Positions 1 to 12,504 of a DNA stretch of 64,000 bases are shown piece after piece. The stretch is from Henricia sp. BOLD:AAB3569 (taxonomy: Eukaryota; Echinodermata; Asteroidea; Spinulosida; Echinasteridae): NCBI GenBank assembly GCA_037783545.1, contig JBBELK010000316.1, positions 186,001-250,000 on the forward strand, given 5' to 3'. A program made the position numbers and the translations under genes. Below the pieces are notes generated by a model. It ran no database searches and had not been told where the DNA came from. It was given only the letters and a program-made list of their open reading frames with translations. Each line of letters opens with the position of its first letter. Position 1 is the stretch's first letter.

Positions 1-703
1 AAAATGGTATTTCATACTGGAAATTGACAACCGAAGGTGGTTTTCTAAAAACGTCCCGTGCACGGGATTTTTTTACTATTCACTTGTACACAAAATCCAT
101 ATATAGATTTTCTGAAGCATTGATGCATCTATGTAGCTAAAATTTCTTCAGGCTAGTTTACCAACATTCTTCCTCAGATATGTTACACTCTTATTCCACG
201 AATCTGTAAAAAAATTGACCTTGCAAAAGATACATAGAGCCTTTAAGCATGAAGTCCAAAAATGTATAGGTTTCAGACGCACAATTTGGATGTGGAAGCA
301 AAAAGGTTGGTATAATCACTGCACTGCTTTATGGAACCAGATAAATTAGTTTACAAAACACTGGTGGTTTTATGACGATATCCTTGAAAATATACAGATT
401 GACAGTGCAAAGTTTCAGAATGGTAATGAGAAAAATATGACACATGATATGGTATCAAAATTTGAACACCCATGGGAAAAATGGTGGGTGCATAAAAACG
501 TGATCTGGACGCGCTCCTTTAAACGTACCATGTTTTTTTAGAATATTGTCACAATCAATTTTTTGAGGAATTACACTTCCATCAAGGATGCTTAAAGAAC
601 ATGTGTTTAAAATCAAACAACTTGAATACGTGAAGCATTACAAGCCCTCAAAGTTTCTAAAAGGTGAATTTGAATTTTTACTTTTGCTAAAAGTAATTTA
701 TAC
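1..703. repeat. unc45 intron sequence with two interspersed repeats
   Basis: This is intronic sequence downstream of the last unc45 exon in the window; I see no coding exon on either strand. Bases 1-200 are a minus-strand copy of repeat family R1 (see 30686-31230). Bases 270-535 are a plus-strand copy of family R2, with the word TTTGGATGTGGAAGCAAAAA and an end at TTTAAACG near 532. Confidence 0.6.
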
Positions 704-3700
704 CTGAGCGAATCGCTAATTCCAGCAAGGTTCGTCAGTGCCATGAGGGCCTCAAAATTCTGCAGACCTGTCCGGTCGACATGGAGTAGCCCTACTAAGG
801 GCCGTACGACCTCCAAGCACTGAATACAAAAACAACAATCAGAAAAATGCATTAATATCTTAGGGGCCACCCATAAAGTACGTTCGCATAAAGTATATCG
901 ACTTTTGAGACCTCTCTGTGTTCCATGATAGCATAACTGGGCAAAGTAACAAACGCAACATCTGGTATGGCATCCTCTTGCAACAGTGCCCCTTTAACGC
1001 ACTCCCTAACTCCCGCGTACAGTGGCCCTGTTGAAACAGTCCCCATTTCGCGGTGGGACAAGCGACAGAAATCTTGTCGCCTCTACTGGACCAATCAGGA
1101 CGATTGGCAGTGCACTGCAGCATGATTCCAGGCATTCAAATGTAAAGCGTGCAGATTGTAAACACCGTGCATGCATGTGATACATGTACTCGGTAATGCT
1201 GGCCATTGTCCGCGTCGGCGATTGGCTGCTATTTAAAGCATACTGGGGAATCCGTTCCATTACATTCGTCAGCATGCATCCCTGTTATTAATTTGAAAAA
1301 CTGCGGAGTAAATTAAGATCGTCGTTTGAAAGTTTGGTAGGAATGGGACAGTCATAAGGAACGGAACCCAATACAATTTCTGGAAAGTATAGAAATCGTT
1401 TCTTTTCGGCATAACATGACCGAATTGATTAAACTACATCAAAATGACTTGGGCGTGAGTTGGCTCAAGACAACAGCCAAGACAATCGTAAGGACCTTAT
1501 CGGGATTCGAACCCGAGACCTCTGACTAATATTGAAAGTGACTAATTACCCTTTGGCCAGGGAAGGCAATTTCTGGGTTGATAGTAATTCCGATTCTTGC
1601 CAGGGCTTGTGCGGCCCTGGTCTTGCCTTCTAAGGTGCCATTATTGGCCAGGGGAACCAGTGCCTTGGCGCCTCCCTGTTGGACGATTAAACCTCGGTCG
1701 TCTTTGCCTTCTGTTATTGTTAGGAAGACTCTGAAATTGAAATTGGAAACAAATAAAAGATTTAAGATTTTTGTGAGCCTCACAAGGGGCAAGGGAAACA
1801 AAATATAATGGTCAAATTTCCTAAGGATCACCAACTAATTTTGATTTTTTTTCTTTTTCTGAATAATCTATCTTACATAGAGAATTAACAAACACATGAA
1901 GAGTTTCATCACAAAATGCAATAAACGCCATATCCCCCAAAAAATATTGTCAGTACATTCTCGATTGGTGGTCCTATAGACCAATCCGGTAACGAAAGTC
2001 TACTTCCCTGTATATCCGCCATAGCTGGGGGGCGTCCAATGCATGGGTTGTGCGTTTTGTGTTGCCGTTAGAACGAAAAGCGCTCATCCATTAGATGCAC
2101 AAACGCGCCCCCTCCGCGCCGCGCCCACCTTCGTGTACACACACAAAAAAAGGCCCTACAAAGATGTGCAACTTGTTCGAAGTAAACAAATGCAGCTTCA
2201 ACAACAGCAAAAACATACAGTTCATTAAGTGGAAGCCCCCAGCTATGGCAGATGTACAGGGAAGGAGACCTTAGTTACCGGATTGGTGTATACAATTGTC
2301 AAATAGATTATTGGCATACACTTGTTACCAGTAATTTAAAAAACTTTAAAATGATCTTGTTTTAATAAGCAATTACCTTTACCCAGGTCACACGCACAAA
2401 GTTTTGGAGAATTTAATGATGTTTGAACTCAAGTCCAAGTTTGGGACTAATCGAGTAACTCTGTTCTAATGCTGTAACCGAACAGACGAACCTAACTGGA
2501 TTTTACCGAACTTGGTACTTCCGAACCGAACCTGACTAAACCGAACATTTCACTCAGTTCGGTGTTTCATTTTGGATTTCACATCCTACGTATTTTAACT
2601 GTAAATGTGAAAGAGAGCTGGCTTCCTGATTGTCAACAACCCACTCAAAATGACTGCTTATGCTTGCAAAAGTACTCCGTGTTCAACTGGTGAACGTCAT
2701 ATGCAATGTACAAAGCAATTCTTGTGCCAAACCAGATCCAACATTTTCAGCCCGGCGCCGGTGCCCACCGTACCGACATGCATGACTCCGTACTGACATG
2801 ACTTCACGATCGATATCTACACGGACGTCGCTCGATCGGTGCCGATCAAATATTGTACTGGCTCCATCCCCGCAACGTGCCAGAGCCATAGAGTTACCGC
2901 GCAGTACGCATCTGCACCGTGTGCTGATAATTATCGGGACAGAATTTTCTTGGACAGAATTTTTCGCACAACATTGTGAAAAGCATTTTGACGGAAATCA
3001 ATAAGCCCTCTTACAGAAACACAGCGATACTTGCGGGTACTACAAACAATCGTCAAAAAATAAACACCAAAGACTAGGAAAAAATACCATCCCACGCAGT
3101 CTCACGATGGTTTGCACGTGGTACAAATCACAAAATATATGCACACCGCAAGTTCCGACAGTAGCGCCGTGCTCCAGCTGCAGATTCCGTTCAGTTTCCC
3201 GGGTCAATTTCATCCCACCAAAGCCGTTATCTTGTTCATTACGACAAATAAATCGTGTAAAAGAGCAGGTTTGAAGATAAAAAAATACATAGGCCTTAAT
3301 TTATAAATGTTCTGGAAGAAATTTCCGAACTTTTGCCGAACCGAACCCGAACTTGCGGACTTCGTTACAGCATTACTCTGTTCGAGATCTCTTACCTAGC
3401 TACCTGCTCTCGGCAGTTTTCACTGTCAGCCTTGGCCAAAAAGACCAAGGCTGTTACCACGCCTTCTTTAATAAGTTTCTTGATTCTCTCTTGAAGATAT
3501 TCTTTACTGTCCTGAAAGAAAATGAGGAGGGAAAAAACAGATCTAAGAGGCTTCAAAAGGAAGAGCGTGTTTCTACTGAGCTTTGATTAACGTTTTAGAA
3601 ACGCTTTAGTACTGTTATCTACGCTCACACAATCTAAAAAATCCTATTATCAGCCCTTCAGAAAGCCTGGACGACAATACAGGCCTGGGCAATTCTTGGT

Positions 3701-6700
3701 CAAGATTCAACCCACGGAACATTAGGATACCTTACCTTAGGGTGTGGCTCCGGGATGTGCTGTTTAGCATACTGTGCCAGTTTCACCATTTCCGGATCTG
3801 GTTTTTCCTCATCGTAAGAATTAGACAGGTTGACAAAAATGGAGGCAATGCCGTACACCACTGTTTTGTCTCCACTCTTCAGAAAGTAAAAAGACAGTTT
3901 AATTATTCTTATTCTTTTTAATTCGTGTTTGTTTATTTAATTTTTTTTATTGTAAATATAACTCAAGGAGGGCCTACATAAAAGGAAGAAATAGATTTGT
4001 GTATACGGGGTAGAAGGCCATGATAGTTTAGAGCTAATTGCCATGGGAACCCACGTCACACTTCGGTTGTCTATAGCAAAGGTGGGGATGGCATAATAAG
4101 GGGCTATTTTAATGGGCCTTCTGGGTGACTGGACGTACCTTGGCCAATTCTACGAGTGCCTTGACGGCATTAGGGTCATTAATAATATCTTCTTTCACAT
4201 CTCCATCCAGCGATAGGAAGGATAACCCCTCAGCTGCCCACTTCCTGAGGTCGTGATCTTTCTTGGGGTTGACCAGAAACCTACAGGCATAAACATGATA
4301 GAGTGGTTTAAAAGAAAGTAAACTTCAGTTTAGAGACCGATTTAGGATTGGAAAACTGTCATATAACTGGTGTTCTGTATCCATTTGTGATTGAGCATGT
4401 GTATGATAAAAACCAACCTGTGTATAAGTCAGCTCAGTACCTCATCTACATTCTGAGAAAACAATGAAAAACTGTGTCCGTGCTTTCAAGAAATTGTGCA
4501 AAGCCACCGTACTAGTAGGCTGGTTCCCTGTTTATACTGCATACAAAATAGAGTTGTAGTCTAGTCTATCACAAGTCCTCACAAGCCCTCACAAGTCCCT
4601 GGGTCTTAATTCAAGTCACAAGCTATTCAAATGAACTCCAACAAAGGCATTCTTTTGTGCGTGTCTATCCTTCGCTTCTTGTTACTGGACTTGTGCGGGA
4701 CTTGTCACAGACTTGTGATTTTATCGGCTCTGGACTTGTGATAGACTCGACTTCAACACTGCCCTCTACCCCCTCCCACATCCCTCCCACACCCCTCCCC
4801 ATATCCCCAGCCAAATTCCAATCTCCCGTACCTTTTCACCTCTCTGGCAAGTTTGACCGTGGACCCATCGGCAAACAGCCTAACGCTAGCGTCTGTTCCC
4901 CCAGCAGCGCCCAGCTTGCACATCCCGACCAGTGCTCGGACTTTGATGTTATCGTTGGTCGAGTTGTAGCATTGCTTCATGATACCGATTCCTGATTGGA
5001 GGATCCCGGTACAGCGTTCTTTCTTACTGGCCGCTTGGACGATTGCTTCTAAAGCTACTTTCTTAATAAAAAAGGCAAAAAAGGCCAAGAGTTAAAAGTC
5101 ATCTGGTTATCTTAAAGACAGATTATTTTTTTTACATGATTGGAAAACTTTTAAAAACAGGAACAACAGCATTACATAACTAAAGAATAATGTTGGTAAA
5201 CTGCCTGGTAGAAATTTCAGCCACATAGATGTAGTAATACTACAGCAAGGCACTTATAACCACAATTGCTCCAAAGCCATTGGTCCAGTGAGTTGTGTAA
5301 CGCATTTAAAAGATCCCAGAGCACTATTTTGTAAAGAGTTAAGCCTAGCGTACATCGACCTTGCAACTGGAAGCAGCTAGTAGCAACTGGTGTTTCCGGC
5401 AACTGGGAGCAACTGGGATGTACGCGCATTTGCAACTACCGGCAACTGAAAAAATCCCAGTTGCCGCGAGTTGCTCATGTTCTACTTTCTGGCAACTAGT
5501 TGTACCTAGTTGCGGTCAGTTGCGTTGATGTACGCGTACTTGCAACTAGTTGCTGCCAGTTGCTCGCGTGCATCTGATCACGTGCGCACACATCGACAGC
5601 AAATGCAAGCAACAGTTGCTTCCAGTTGCAAGGGCAATGCACTCTGCGCTTTACCGAGTTGCTGTGTCGATGTGCGCGCTCTGGAAATGTAGACATGGCT
5701 GGATGCTCCCAGTTGCGGCTTGTTGCGCAACTAATCAGTTTCTGTCGATGTGCGCGCTATGCACACATTGACAGCAACTGATCAGTTGAGTTGCTTCCAG
5801 TTGCAATGTCGATGTACGCTAGGCTTTAGGGGATTCCCTGGTGTCAATAGTGCCATCCAAATTTTGGTGAAAGACATTGGTAAGCTTTATGCCATTTAGC
5901 CAACGGGCTGTGGCGCAAGGTTCTACAAAACAATTATAACGTGCAGCACGCATGAATATATTCATGAATATATTATTATTATTATTACAAAAAGTACTTA
6001 CCTGATGTAGCGCATCCAAGCTCGATGCCATGGCAACCATGACTTCAATAACTCCCTCTCGACCAATCAGGCCATTGCCAACCTCAAATGGGCCTTGAAG
6101 CAATGCTGTAATAGCCGCAATGGCCTCCATGTTAGACTCCATGGTATTCACTTGAAATTTGTCCCTAAAACAAAAGGAGTGAGTTCAGATTTGTCTAAAA
6201 ATGGATTTTGTTTCAACCTAAGAATTATATAAAATACCTCCTCAAAATACTATCCATGGGAAGAAAACAGGAAATTTGCAATCTCCAATTTGGATGTGGA
6301 AGCAAAAAGGCTGGTGTAATCACTGCACTGCTTTATGGAACCGGATAAATTAGTTTACAAAACATTGGTGGCTCTTGACGATATCCTTAAAAATACACGG
6401 ATTGCGAGTGCCGAATTTCAGAATGGTAATGAGAACAATATGACAATTGGATTAAAATATTATAATAGTAAACTTTAAATTCTTTTGATCATTTGACTAA
6501 TTCTGAAATGGTCATCCGACTTAAGTTGGGCTGGAATCAAAACTCGAACATTCTGTCATCTGATTGGATCATTTTGAAATGGGCACCACGTCAAAATAAC
6601 AATATATTATCTCATTTGCCAATTCTAAAATGGTCATTAAGGCTAATTTGTTTTTTTTTCAAGATCTAAATAAAATAGTAGCATGAAATTGTACTTACGT

Positions 6701-9700
6701 AACAAATTTATTGCACAGTTCATCGAAGTATTTGCGATTCTTGTCGCTGTGCATTTCTTCATACAGCTTTGAAAGCGCGACAGCGGCATGCATGCGCGTG
6801 TTAGCCGTGATTGGTAATCGCTTAAGTTCTGGCACTTGTCCAGCGACCGCCATAAGCTTTGTTATACCTGGTACAGAAAAGAAAGAATTAACGTTAAACT
6901 TTTTATAAGTACCGTAAATGGAATATGGACATAGAAAATACAAGTTAGCACGATAATACTACGATATCGTTACGATCTGTACGATAATACATGAGTAATT
7001 ATTGTACCGGACTCACAACTAACTCGTAGATATATCGTAGAACACTCATACATACTCGCATTACATCGTAGTATCTCATTTTAAAATTTTGAGTACGAGT
7101 CTAAACGAGTACTTACGATATGAATTGGGCTCATACAGAAAACCTGCAGGACATGTTGTTATGATAAGACACATTATATAAAAACGTAGACTAGGAAGGA
7201 ATGTGCTTTTCTCACCTCCGTTGGTCATGAACGTCAATGCTCTACCGGCCCCCGTTTTCTTGGGAACAAACTTGATTATAATGTCGATTGTTGCGTCTCG
7301 GCCATAGCCCGAAACGTTGTTGTCCGTTAGTAAACCAAGAAGGAACAACAGAACTGACTTGAACTCATTACCGAGATCTGAAAAGTTGTGGAATATCATG
7401 GTTAAATGGTGCAAGTTTCTAAAATATATGCTGCAAGATATGAGACGGAGTGACTCCCCCTATACCTCAACACACTTTTGCCTTTTGTTAACGCACAACT
7501 CCCCCTAAAACCTGAAAGGAAAATTTCTTGGATGTTTGAGATACCCGGTTTCATCGTGCACCAAATGTTCTAAAAGAGACACTCTCTAACAATTAAATGA
7601 AATAATGAGACGGGAAATCTTACCGGGAACGACGGCACTTTCAGGAGCCTTAAGCAGTTTGGTGTCTTCTCCAAGCATAGCCTGTTTGTGAGTCAGAAAT
7701 GATTGATAAAAATGAGATTTGGGAATTGACGTGACTAGAATTTCGGCAATCTGGGGTAACTGATTGCGACGTCTACTGACCTGTATAGCCGTTAAGAGTA
7801 TGTTAGCTCCGGCATTCGCAATCTCTTCTGTCGTTGATGAGATGAACTTGGCTAGCGAGGGCAAGCTGAAATCTTTTAAGACGGCATTGGCCTGTAAAAA
7901 AATATTGAAAAAAATGTCTTCCTGAAACTGTCTATTAATTGGTAAATTAACCGTAACGCTCCTCAATCGTCCAAACCAATATGATTTTTAAAGAAGCGTG
8001 TTCAGATTTTTCCAGAATATTAATTTCGCTCTAACCTAACAATCATATAAAATACCTTCTCAAAATACTATCCATGGGAAGAAAACATGAAATTTGCAAT
8101 CTCTAATTTGGATGTAACAGCAAAAAGGTTGGTGTAATCACTGCACTGCTTTATGGAACTGATAAATTACTTTACAAAAATTTGTGGTTTTTTTACGATA
8201 TCCTTGGAAATATATGGATTGAGCGTGTGAAATTCCAGAATGGTAGTGGCGAAAATATGACAAATGATACGGTATCAAAATCTAAACATTTATAGGAAAA
8301 ATAACGGGTCAAAAATGTGATTTTGGAATGTTCGTTTAATACACCTAAGGAAGTTAGGGATATTGGAATGGTCCTCATCAGGATTCTAGCCCGAGACCGC
8401 TCTGACACACCAGGAAGATGCTCTACCAGCTGAGGCAGAGCTTCTCTCTCTGTATGGCATGGACGCACAAAAGAGCAAAGTAATGAACGCAATATTCGAC
8501 GTGGTGTTTAATCACCACAGAAATGAAATAACGAAATATGGGATGACAGAAAAATCATATAGTTCTCATCGGGATTCGAACCCGAGACCTCTGACACACT
8601 GACACTGTTCTGCATTTTCGCTGCCTTACCCTCGTTTTATGGCCGAGACACAGACAGCTGAGCACTCTTAAACCAGCCAATATTATTTCCTTATCATCCC
8701 CCTGTAGCAACTCCTGCACCTTAGCCACGCCCCCTTCAGCAAAGATTCGTTCCGCCCCTGCGTTCTCCCTGGCCAGGACGATCAGATTGTTAGCTGCCTG
8801 TGTAAGATAAAGAAAATGATAAACTGACTTCAGAAAATCAAATGCTATTCATTCTCTTGTGGGATACCGTGGACGAGTGGCTTAGGTTGTTGACGCGCGA
8901 CATGGATGAAAACTTGATGTTACGAGTTCGGAACTTGGCCATAGTACCTGTGTCCATGAGAAAGACATTCAACCACAATTGTGCCATTCTTCGGAAGGGA
9001 TGTAAAGCCGTTGGTCCAGTGTGTTGTGTTGTGTTGTGTAATGCACTTAAAAGATCCCAGAGCACTCTTTCATGAAGAGTAAGGGGATTCCCCGATGTCT
9101 CTGGCTCGGCTGTTAACGGCGCCGCCCGCATATCTATCTCGATGTCTATGCGGTATATAATGGATGTAAAGCGCTGTGATACCTCCTTTTTTTTCTTTTT
9201 TTTTCTCCAAACGAAAAATGGTGTAAATAATACTGGGAAGGACTTCTAATAATGTCTGTAAAAAGCCCCCATCCCTCCCAAAAAACAAACAAAATTATAC
9301 AATATTTAGAAAGACCAATACAATTTTCCCTACAAAATTTATGTTCCCAGTAATTTTGAGGACTTTTTAGGTTTGGATTTTTCAATTTTTAAAGGTAAAC
9401 AGCCAGTAACGTTTTTACATTAGTGTCAGAAACTTTAGACACTTAAGGGATAGTGTTCCCCAGAATTATTAATTCGCCACAAGGCACCCACCTCAGAAAA
9501 GAAATTTCTTAGATTTCTACAAATTTTGATTTTTACAGGCTAAGAAAAATGTTGTCTAAATCGTAAGTGTTGTCATCTCTGCCCTATTTAAATTTCTAAC
9601 AGTCCATCCAAATAGAATTTTATCCAGTCAAAAATGTCTATGCCTAGACAAATTGACCAAAAAACGTCTGTCATAAATAAACAGCTGTTACAAGCTACCA

Positions 9701-12504
9701 ATGTCATACAACAGATTTACACACACACCTGTCTTTTCTTTTCAACGTCCGACTCGGACAGTGCAGCAAACATATGAGATACTTTGCTGTCCGTCGTGGA
9801 AAGCTTCTTGACCTATTTAACAGAGAAAACAGTTGTAAAATTAAATTTTCAATTTAAAAATAATTAAGAACAAGTTTATGAAAAAAATTCCCTGTAAGCT
9901 AAATTTAAGCCTGCTTGGAGAAGGCTTTTGCCGATGTGTGCAATAGTGGTTTTTTAACGCTTTTTTAAAGCCCCAATAATCATTTGCAGTTACCCGAAAT
10001 TTTACTTCACAAGTTCACAAAACAAATCCTGACTAAAAGTGTTGATAGCAATGGTAACAAACACCATATTTTTTTGCCATATAAAATCGTACCTTTGTAA
10101 AAGAAGTTGACAACTGAAGGTGCTTTTAAAAATAAAAGGTCTGCAGACAATATAATTACCATTCATTCAATACAAAAACTATGCATGGATTTTAAAGGTT
10201 TTCTGAAGTATTACTGCATCTATGTGGCTGAAATTTCTACCAGGCAGTTTATCAACATTATTCTTTAGTTGTGTAATGCTGTTGTTCCTGTTTTGACAAA
10301 TGTTTTGTTTTTAAACTACAAGTATTCCTAAATTAAACCGAACCTTTTCCGAGACGGTAGCGTTCAGCCGTCTGAGCATGCTCTGTACAGCGGTATTACC
10401 CGGTTCCAGTTTGTTTAAAAGCAGCGCTTCTTTGAATGCCTCTTCAATGTGGCCGAGGTGCTCCAAGGCCTGGCATTTTCTGAAGAGCGATTTGGTGTCG
10501 TTCGGCGTAATCTCCAGAGCTAAGACAAGAAAAACAAGTGACAAAATCAGCAAAATGTAATTAAATGATACTGCTATTCACTACTTGCATGGAACAGCCA
10601 TATTGGCAAAACAGCGAGGCTTTCCTTGCGTGAATAATGACTCCCTCGCGTTGTTACCATGTCGGTTGCTGTGACATTGACTTTTGTCCAATATTGATCA
10701 CGTTCAAATGACGTCACTTCCTACAAATCGCCACGTGCATCAGAATTTTAAGCGTATTTTTTGTGACGCACATCGGCTGCGCCGTATTTCGAACAAATTT
10801 CGAGCAACACACGCGCGTGTTTGGAACATGTTACAGCGTTTGCATGCGCATACTTGATAGCGTTTAATACGCAGTAGCATTTCTTCCTACGAAGATGGCA
10901 TCTGTGAACGTGAAACCCCGATCAAGGCACCTAAATTATTACCCCTGACCATAGGGCTCGATTAAATCACTCCATGTACCATCTCAGCACCCTAGGAAGT
11001 ATACAGCCCCGGCTGCCTATCAGGCACTCAACGGCTAATCAAAAACATCAACATTCGCTACCCTCTAGGGAGAAGCAATGCGTGCCCAAGTGCCTTGCTC
11101 AAGGGCACACGTCCCATGGACGGACCAGACCGGGATTCGAACCCACTACCTTTAGAACTAACCCAGGTTTTGAATATGTTTTAGACCGCCCTGCCACAGC
11201 ACTGACCAAACACTGATGAAACAAAGGCAGTTTTGAACGAAATCATACCTGCTTTTGCATCTTGTACAGCCTTCTCATATTGTGACAACTTGAGATAACA
11301 AGCTGCCCGGTTTTTGTAGTACAATGCCCTGTCTGTGTGGTCGGCTGGACATATCCGCAGTGCTTTGCTGTATGCTGAAACTGCATCCTCATACTTTTCC
11401 AACTTGTAGTTGGTGTTGCCTTCTTCTTTCAACTTCTGTGCCTCTTGCAACTGTATGTACAAAAATTGTAAGAATTTTACGGGATTTCATAAAATTCTAC
11501 AAATGTGTAAATTCAATATTTGAAACACAAAACTAATTTAAATGTCGATATTCGTCTTCTGTATATGTCAATTTCCAATTTATTTGACATTAATTTAAAA
11601 AATTAAAAAATTAAAAAATGTGGCCAGGGTAAGTTCATACACCAACTCAATAATTTGTAAATCAATCTTTCCACAGTGAAGGGGGCATTTTGGCAACACA
11701 GACCATATTTTCGACGAAAAACCTTTGTCTGGTCTCAAAATAAAAGAAATAAGTTTAAATTTTTCTGAAGAGATTACTTAGGCCCAAAAAGGGTTACAAA
11801 TAGTGTGACAACATGCCTTTATAAAAACCCTGTGTACAAATTTCCAATATCTGCTTGTAACCGGGACGGACACTTGTGTTACATTTTAGGCTGTCCCGGT
11901 TACGCACGTATTGGAAAAGATATGTTGTAACTACCTCCATGGTTGTACTTTAGACGGTAAAACTAAGAGTTAAGAAGTTGATCAAAAACTTTTCTTTAAA
12001 ATTACTAATCTAGCATTGGAACGTGCAGATTTGATGGGAAAAACCCAAAATTTAGAGTGGGAAATATTTAAGATTTTGTGAGGAAACACTTGACTTGGAA
12101 ATTTTTCAGCTTGTCTCATATGTTTTGCACACAAGGTCTGAAGCCATGATCAGCTTCCCAATTCTTCCCTTTATGCTAAAATCTATATTACTATGACAAC
12201 AGAATGAGGAGGTATGCAACTTCCTTATTTGGCAAAACAAAAACCGCAAATGGTGAACCGTGCGTAATATGCAACACACATGCACGACCCATTGCATTGG
12301 AATGTGTGGAATGTCAATTTTGGGTAGTAACTCCATACCCTACAAACGCCGTTTTCTGACCCATATATGCCAAAGTAAACTAACATACAGACTGTACAAA
12401 ATGTAATTAATCTTATACTTTACAACAAAATGTTTTTAAATGTTAAAATCAAGCAGAAAGTTTACCTTTTCTAAAGTTTTTTCGGAGCCACTCGTGTCAC
12501 CCAT
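704..12504 (-). CDS. unc45: UNC-45 myosin/Hsp90 co-chaperone, 16 coding exons, C-terminus beyond window
   Basis: UNC-45 proteins are cytosolic chaperones that fold myosin heads and bind Hsp90 through an N-terminal TPR domain. Exons in transcript order: 12466-12504, 11249-11450, 10344-10519, 9729-9812, 8630-8797, 7781-7891, 7624-7681, 7216-7377, 6699-6867, 6002-6164, 4832-5061, 4139-4280, 3736-3876, 3396-3511, 1550-1730, 704-819. All junctions are GT-AG and phases agree, giving 752 residues plus two bases of the next codon. TPR repeats occupy about residues 14-139 ([40 protein letters not shown]). The central and UCS armadillo regions follow, with [16 protein letters not shown] near residue 490 and [18 protein letters not shown] near 735. 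Family members are about 930-945 residues, so roughly 170-190 are missing at the left edge. The start [13 protein letters not shown] sits in its own small exon, as is usual in the family. Exon 14's phase selects the downstream of two donors 8 nt apart at the end of exon 13. Invertebrates usually have one gene related to both vertebrate UNC45A and UNC45B. Confidence 0.95.
1975..2291. mobile_element. Foldback (long inverted-repeat) element in unc45 intron
   Basis: The left arm 1975-2037 (ATAGACCAATCCGGTAAC at its outer end) is the reverse complement, with mismatches, of the right arm 2232-2291 (GTTACCGGATTGGTGTA). The CCGCCATAGCTGGGGG stem pairs with CCCCCAGCTATGGC. The loop is about 195 bp. 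No transposase is present, so this is probably a non-autonomous DNA element. Confidence 0.75.
2467..3375. mobile_element. Possible inverted-repeat element rich in CCGAAC words
   Basis: The words TAATGCTGTAAC (2467-2478) and GTTACAGCATTA (3364-3375) are exact reverse complements. CCGAAC/GTTCGG words cluster just inside both ends. The interior 2580-3320 has no recognisable coding content. The boundaries rest on a 12-bp match only. Confidence 0.4.
4330..4740 (+). repeat. R3 repeat followed by AAGTCC minisatellite fragment
   Basis: Bases 4330-4480 match the sequence at 38818-38940 and, inverted, at 32100-32210 (shared word AAGTCAGCTCAGTACCTCAT). Bases 4565-4740 carry TCACAAGTCC-type words like the array at 46453-46932. 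It lies in the unc45 intron between 4281 and 4831. Confidence 0.55.
5137..5338 (+). repeat. R1 fragment abutting a tRNA-derived SINE fragment
   Basis: Bases 5137-5235 match family R1 (word AACAGCATTACATAACTAAA). Bases 5237-5338 match the SINE body seen at 8861-9130 (word AAAAGATCCCAGAGCACT). The SINE resumes at 5829 after being split by the element at 5342-5825. Confidence 0.65.
5342..5825. mobile_element. Inverted-repeat element filled with CAGTTGC/GCAACTG words
   Basis: The termini AGCCTAGCGTACATCGAC and GTCGATGTACGCTAGGCT are exact reverse complements. The element is flanked by TTA on both sides (5339-5341 and 5826-5828), a likely 3-bp target duplication, and it interrupts a SINE. The interior is a dense irregular series of CAGTTGC and its complement; no transposase frame is seen. 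A TTA target would suit PIF/Harbinger-type mobilisation, but that is an inference. Confidence 0.85.
6200..6450 (+). repeat. R2 repeat copy
   Basis: Matches the R2 copies at 270-535 and 8010-8345 (words ACTATCCATGGGAAGAAAAC and TTTGGATGTGGAAGC). It lies in the unc45 intron 6165-6698. Confidence 0.7.
7682..7780 (-). other. 99-nt stop-free mini-intron of unc45
   Basis: On the minus strand the donor reads ACAG/GTCAGT and the acceptor CTCACAAACAG/GCTATG. The interval is 99 nt, starts in phase 0 and has no in-frame stop. Removing it leaves LLTAIQ joined to [10 protein letters not shown], which fits the usual family spacing. Keeping it would add 33 residues with no family counterpart. I therefore annotate it as an intron that could also be retained. 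Confidence 0.75.
8010..8345 (+). repeat. R2 repeat copy
   Basis: Near full-length R2 copy in the unc45 intron 7892-8629, sharing the internal words ACTGCACTGCTTTATGGAAC and TGATACGGTATCAAAATC with the other copies. Confidence 0.7.
8377..8600 (-). repeat. Two tRNA-like SINE heads
   Basis: On the minus strand, 8377-8455 reads like a tRNA (A box AGCTGGTAGAGCATCTTCC, then a B-box-like CGGGCTAGAATCC). Bases 8560-8600 carry a second B box, GGGTTCGAATCCCG. Acceptor stems do not pair, so these are SINE parts and not functional tRNA genes. A similar B box is at 1500-1530. Confidence 0.5.
8861..9130 (+). repeat. tRNA-derived SINE
   Basis: It starts with an A-box-like TGGACGAGTGGC and a degenerate B box near 8920. 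The body follows (GGAAGGGATGTAAAGCC; AAAAGATCCCAGAGCACTC; GTAAGGGGATTCCCC). The same body recurs at 18227, 43600 (minus) and 57648. Confidence 0.8.
9955..10310 (-). repeat. R1 repeat, half-element
   Basis: Minus-strand copy of the R1 family, including the inner AAGTGTTGATAGCAATGGTA segment and the outer CAACATTATTCTTTAGTTG segment. It lies directly downstream of unc45 exon 3, about 34 bp from its donor. Confidence 0.7.
10925..11190 (-). repeat. Second tRNA-derived SINE family (SINE-2)
   Basis: Read on the minus strand it has a B box (GGTTCGAATCCCGG), a GGGCACGCATTG body and a tail matching 43930-44175 on the plus strand. It lies between unc45 exons 2 and 3. Confidence 0.7.
11965..12170 (+). 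repeat. R4 repeat copy
   Basis: Matches 35640-35830 (words AATCTAGCATTGGAA and ATTTAAGATTTTGTGAGGAA). At 35830 the same family supplies the acceptor of the first coding exon of NAPRT. Here it lies in unc45 intron 1. Confidence 0.65.

Noticed and set aside
2043..2228. 61-residue frame with basic residues
   Set aside because: It is the loop of a foldback element in an unc45 intron, with no homology.
3388..3405. Upstream donor GCAG/GTAGCT for unc45 exon 13
   Set aside because: Only the donor 8 nt downstream (CTAG/GTAAGA) keeps phase with exon 14 and gives the conserved VARVFL junction.
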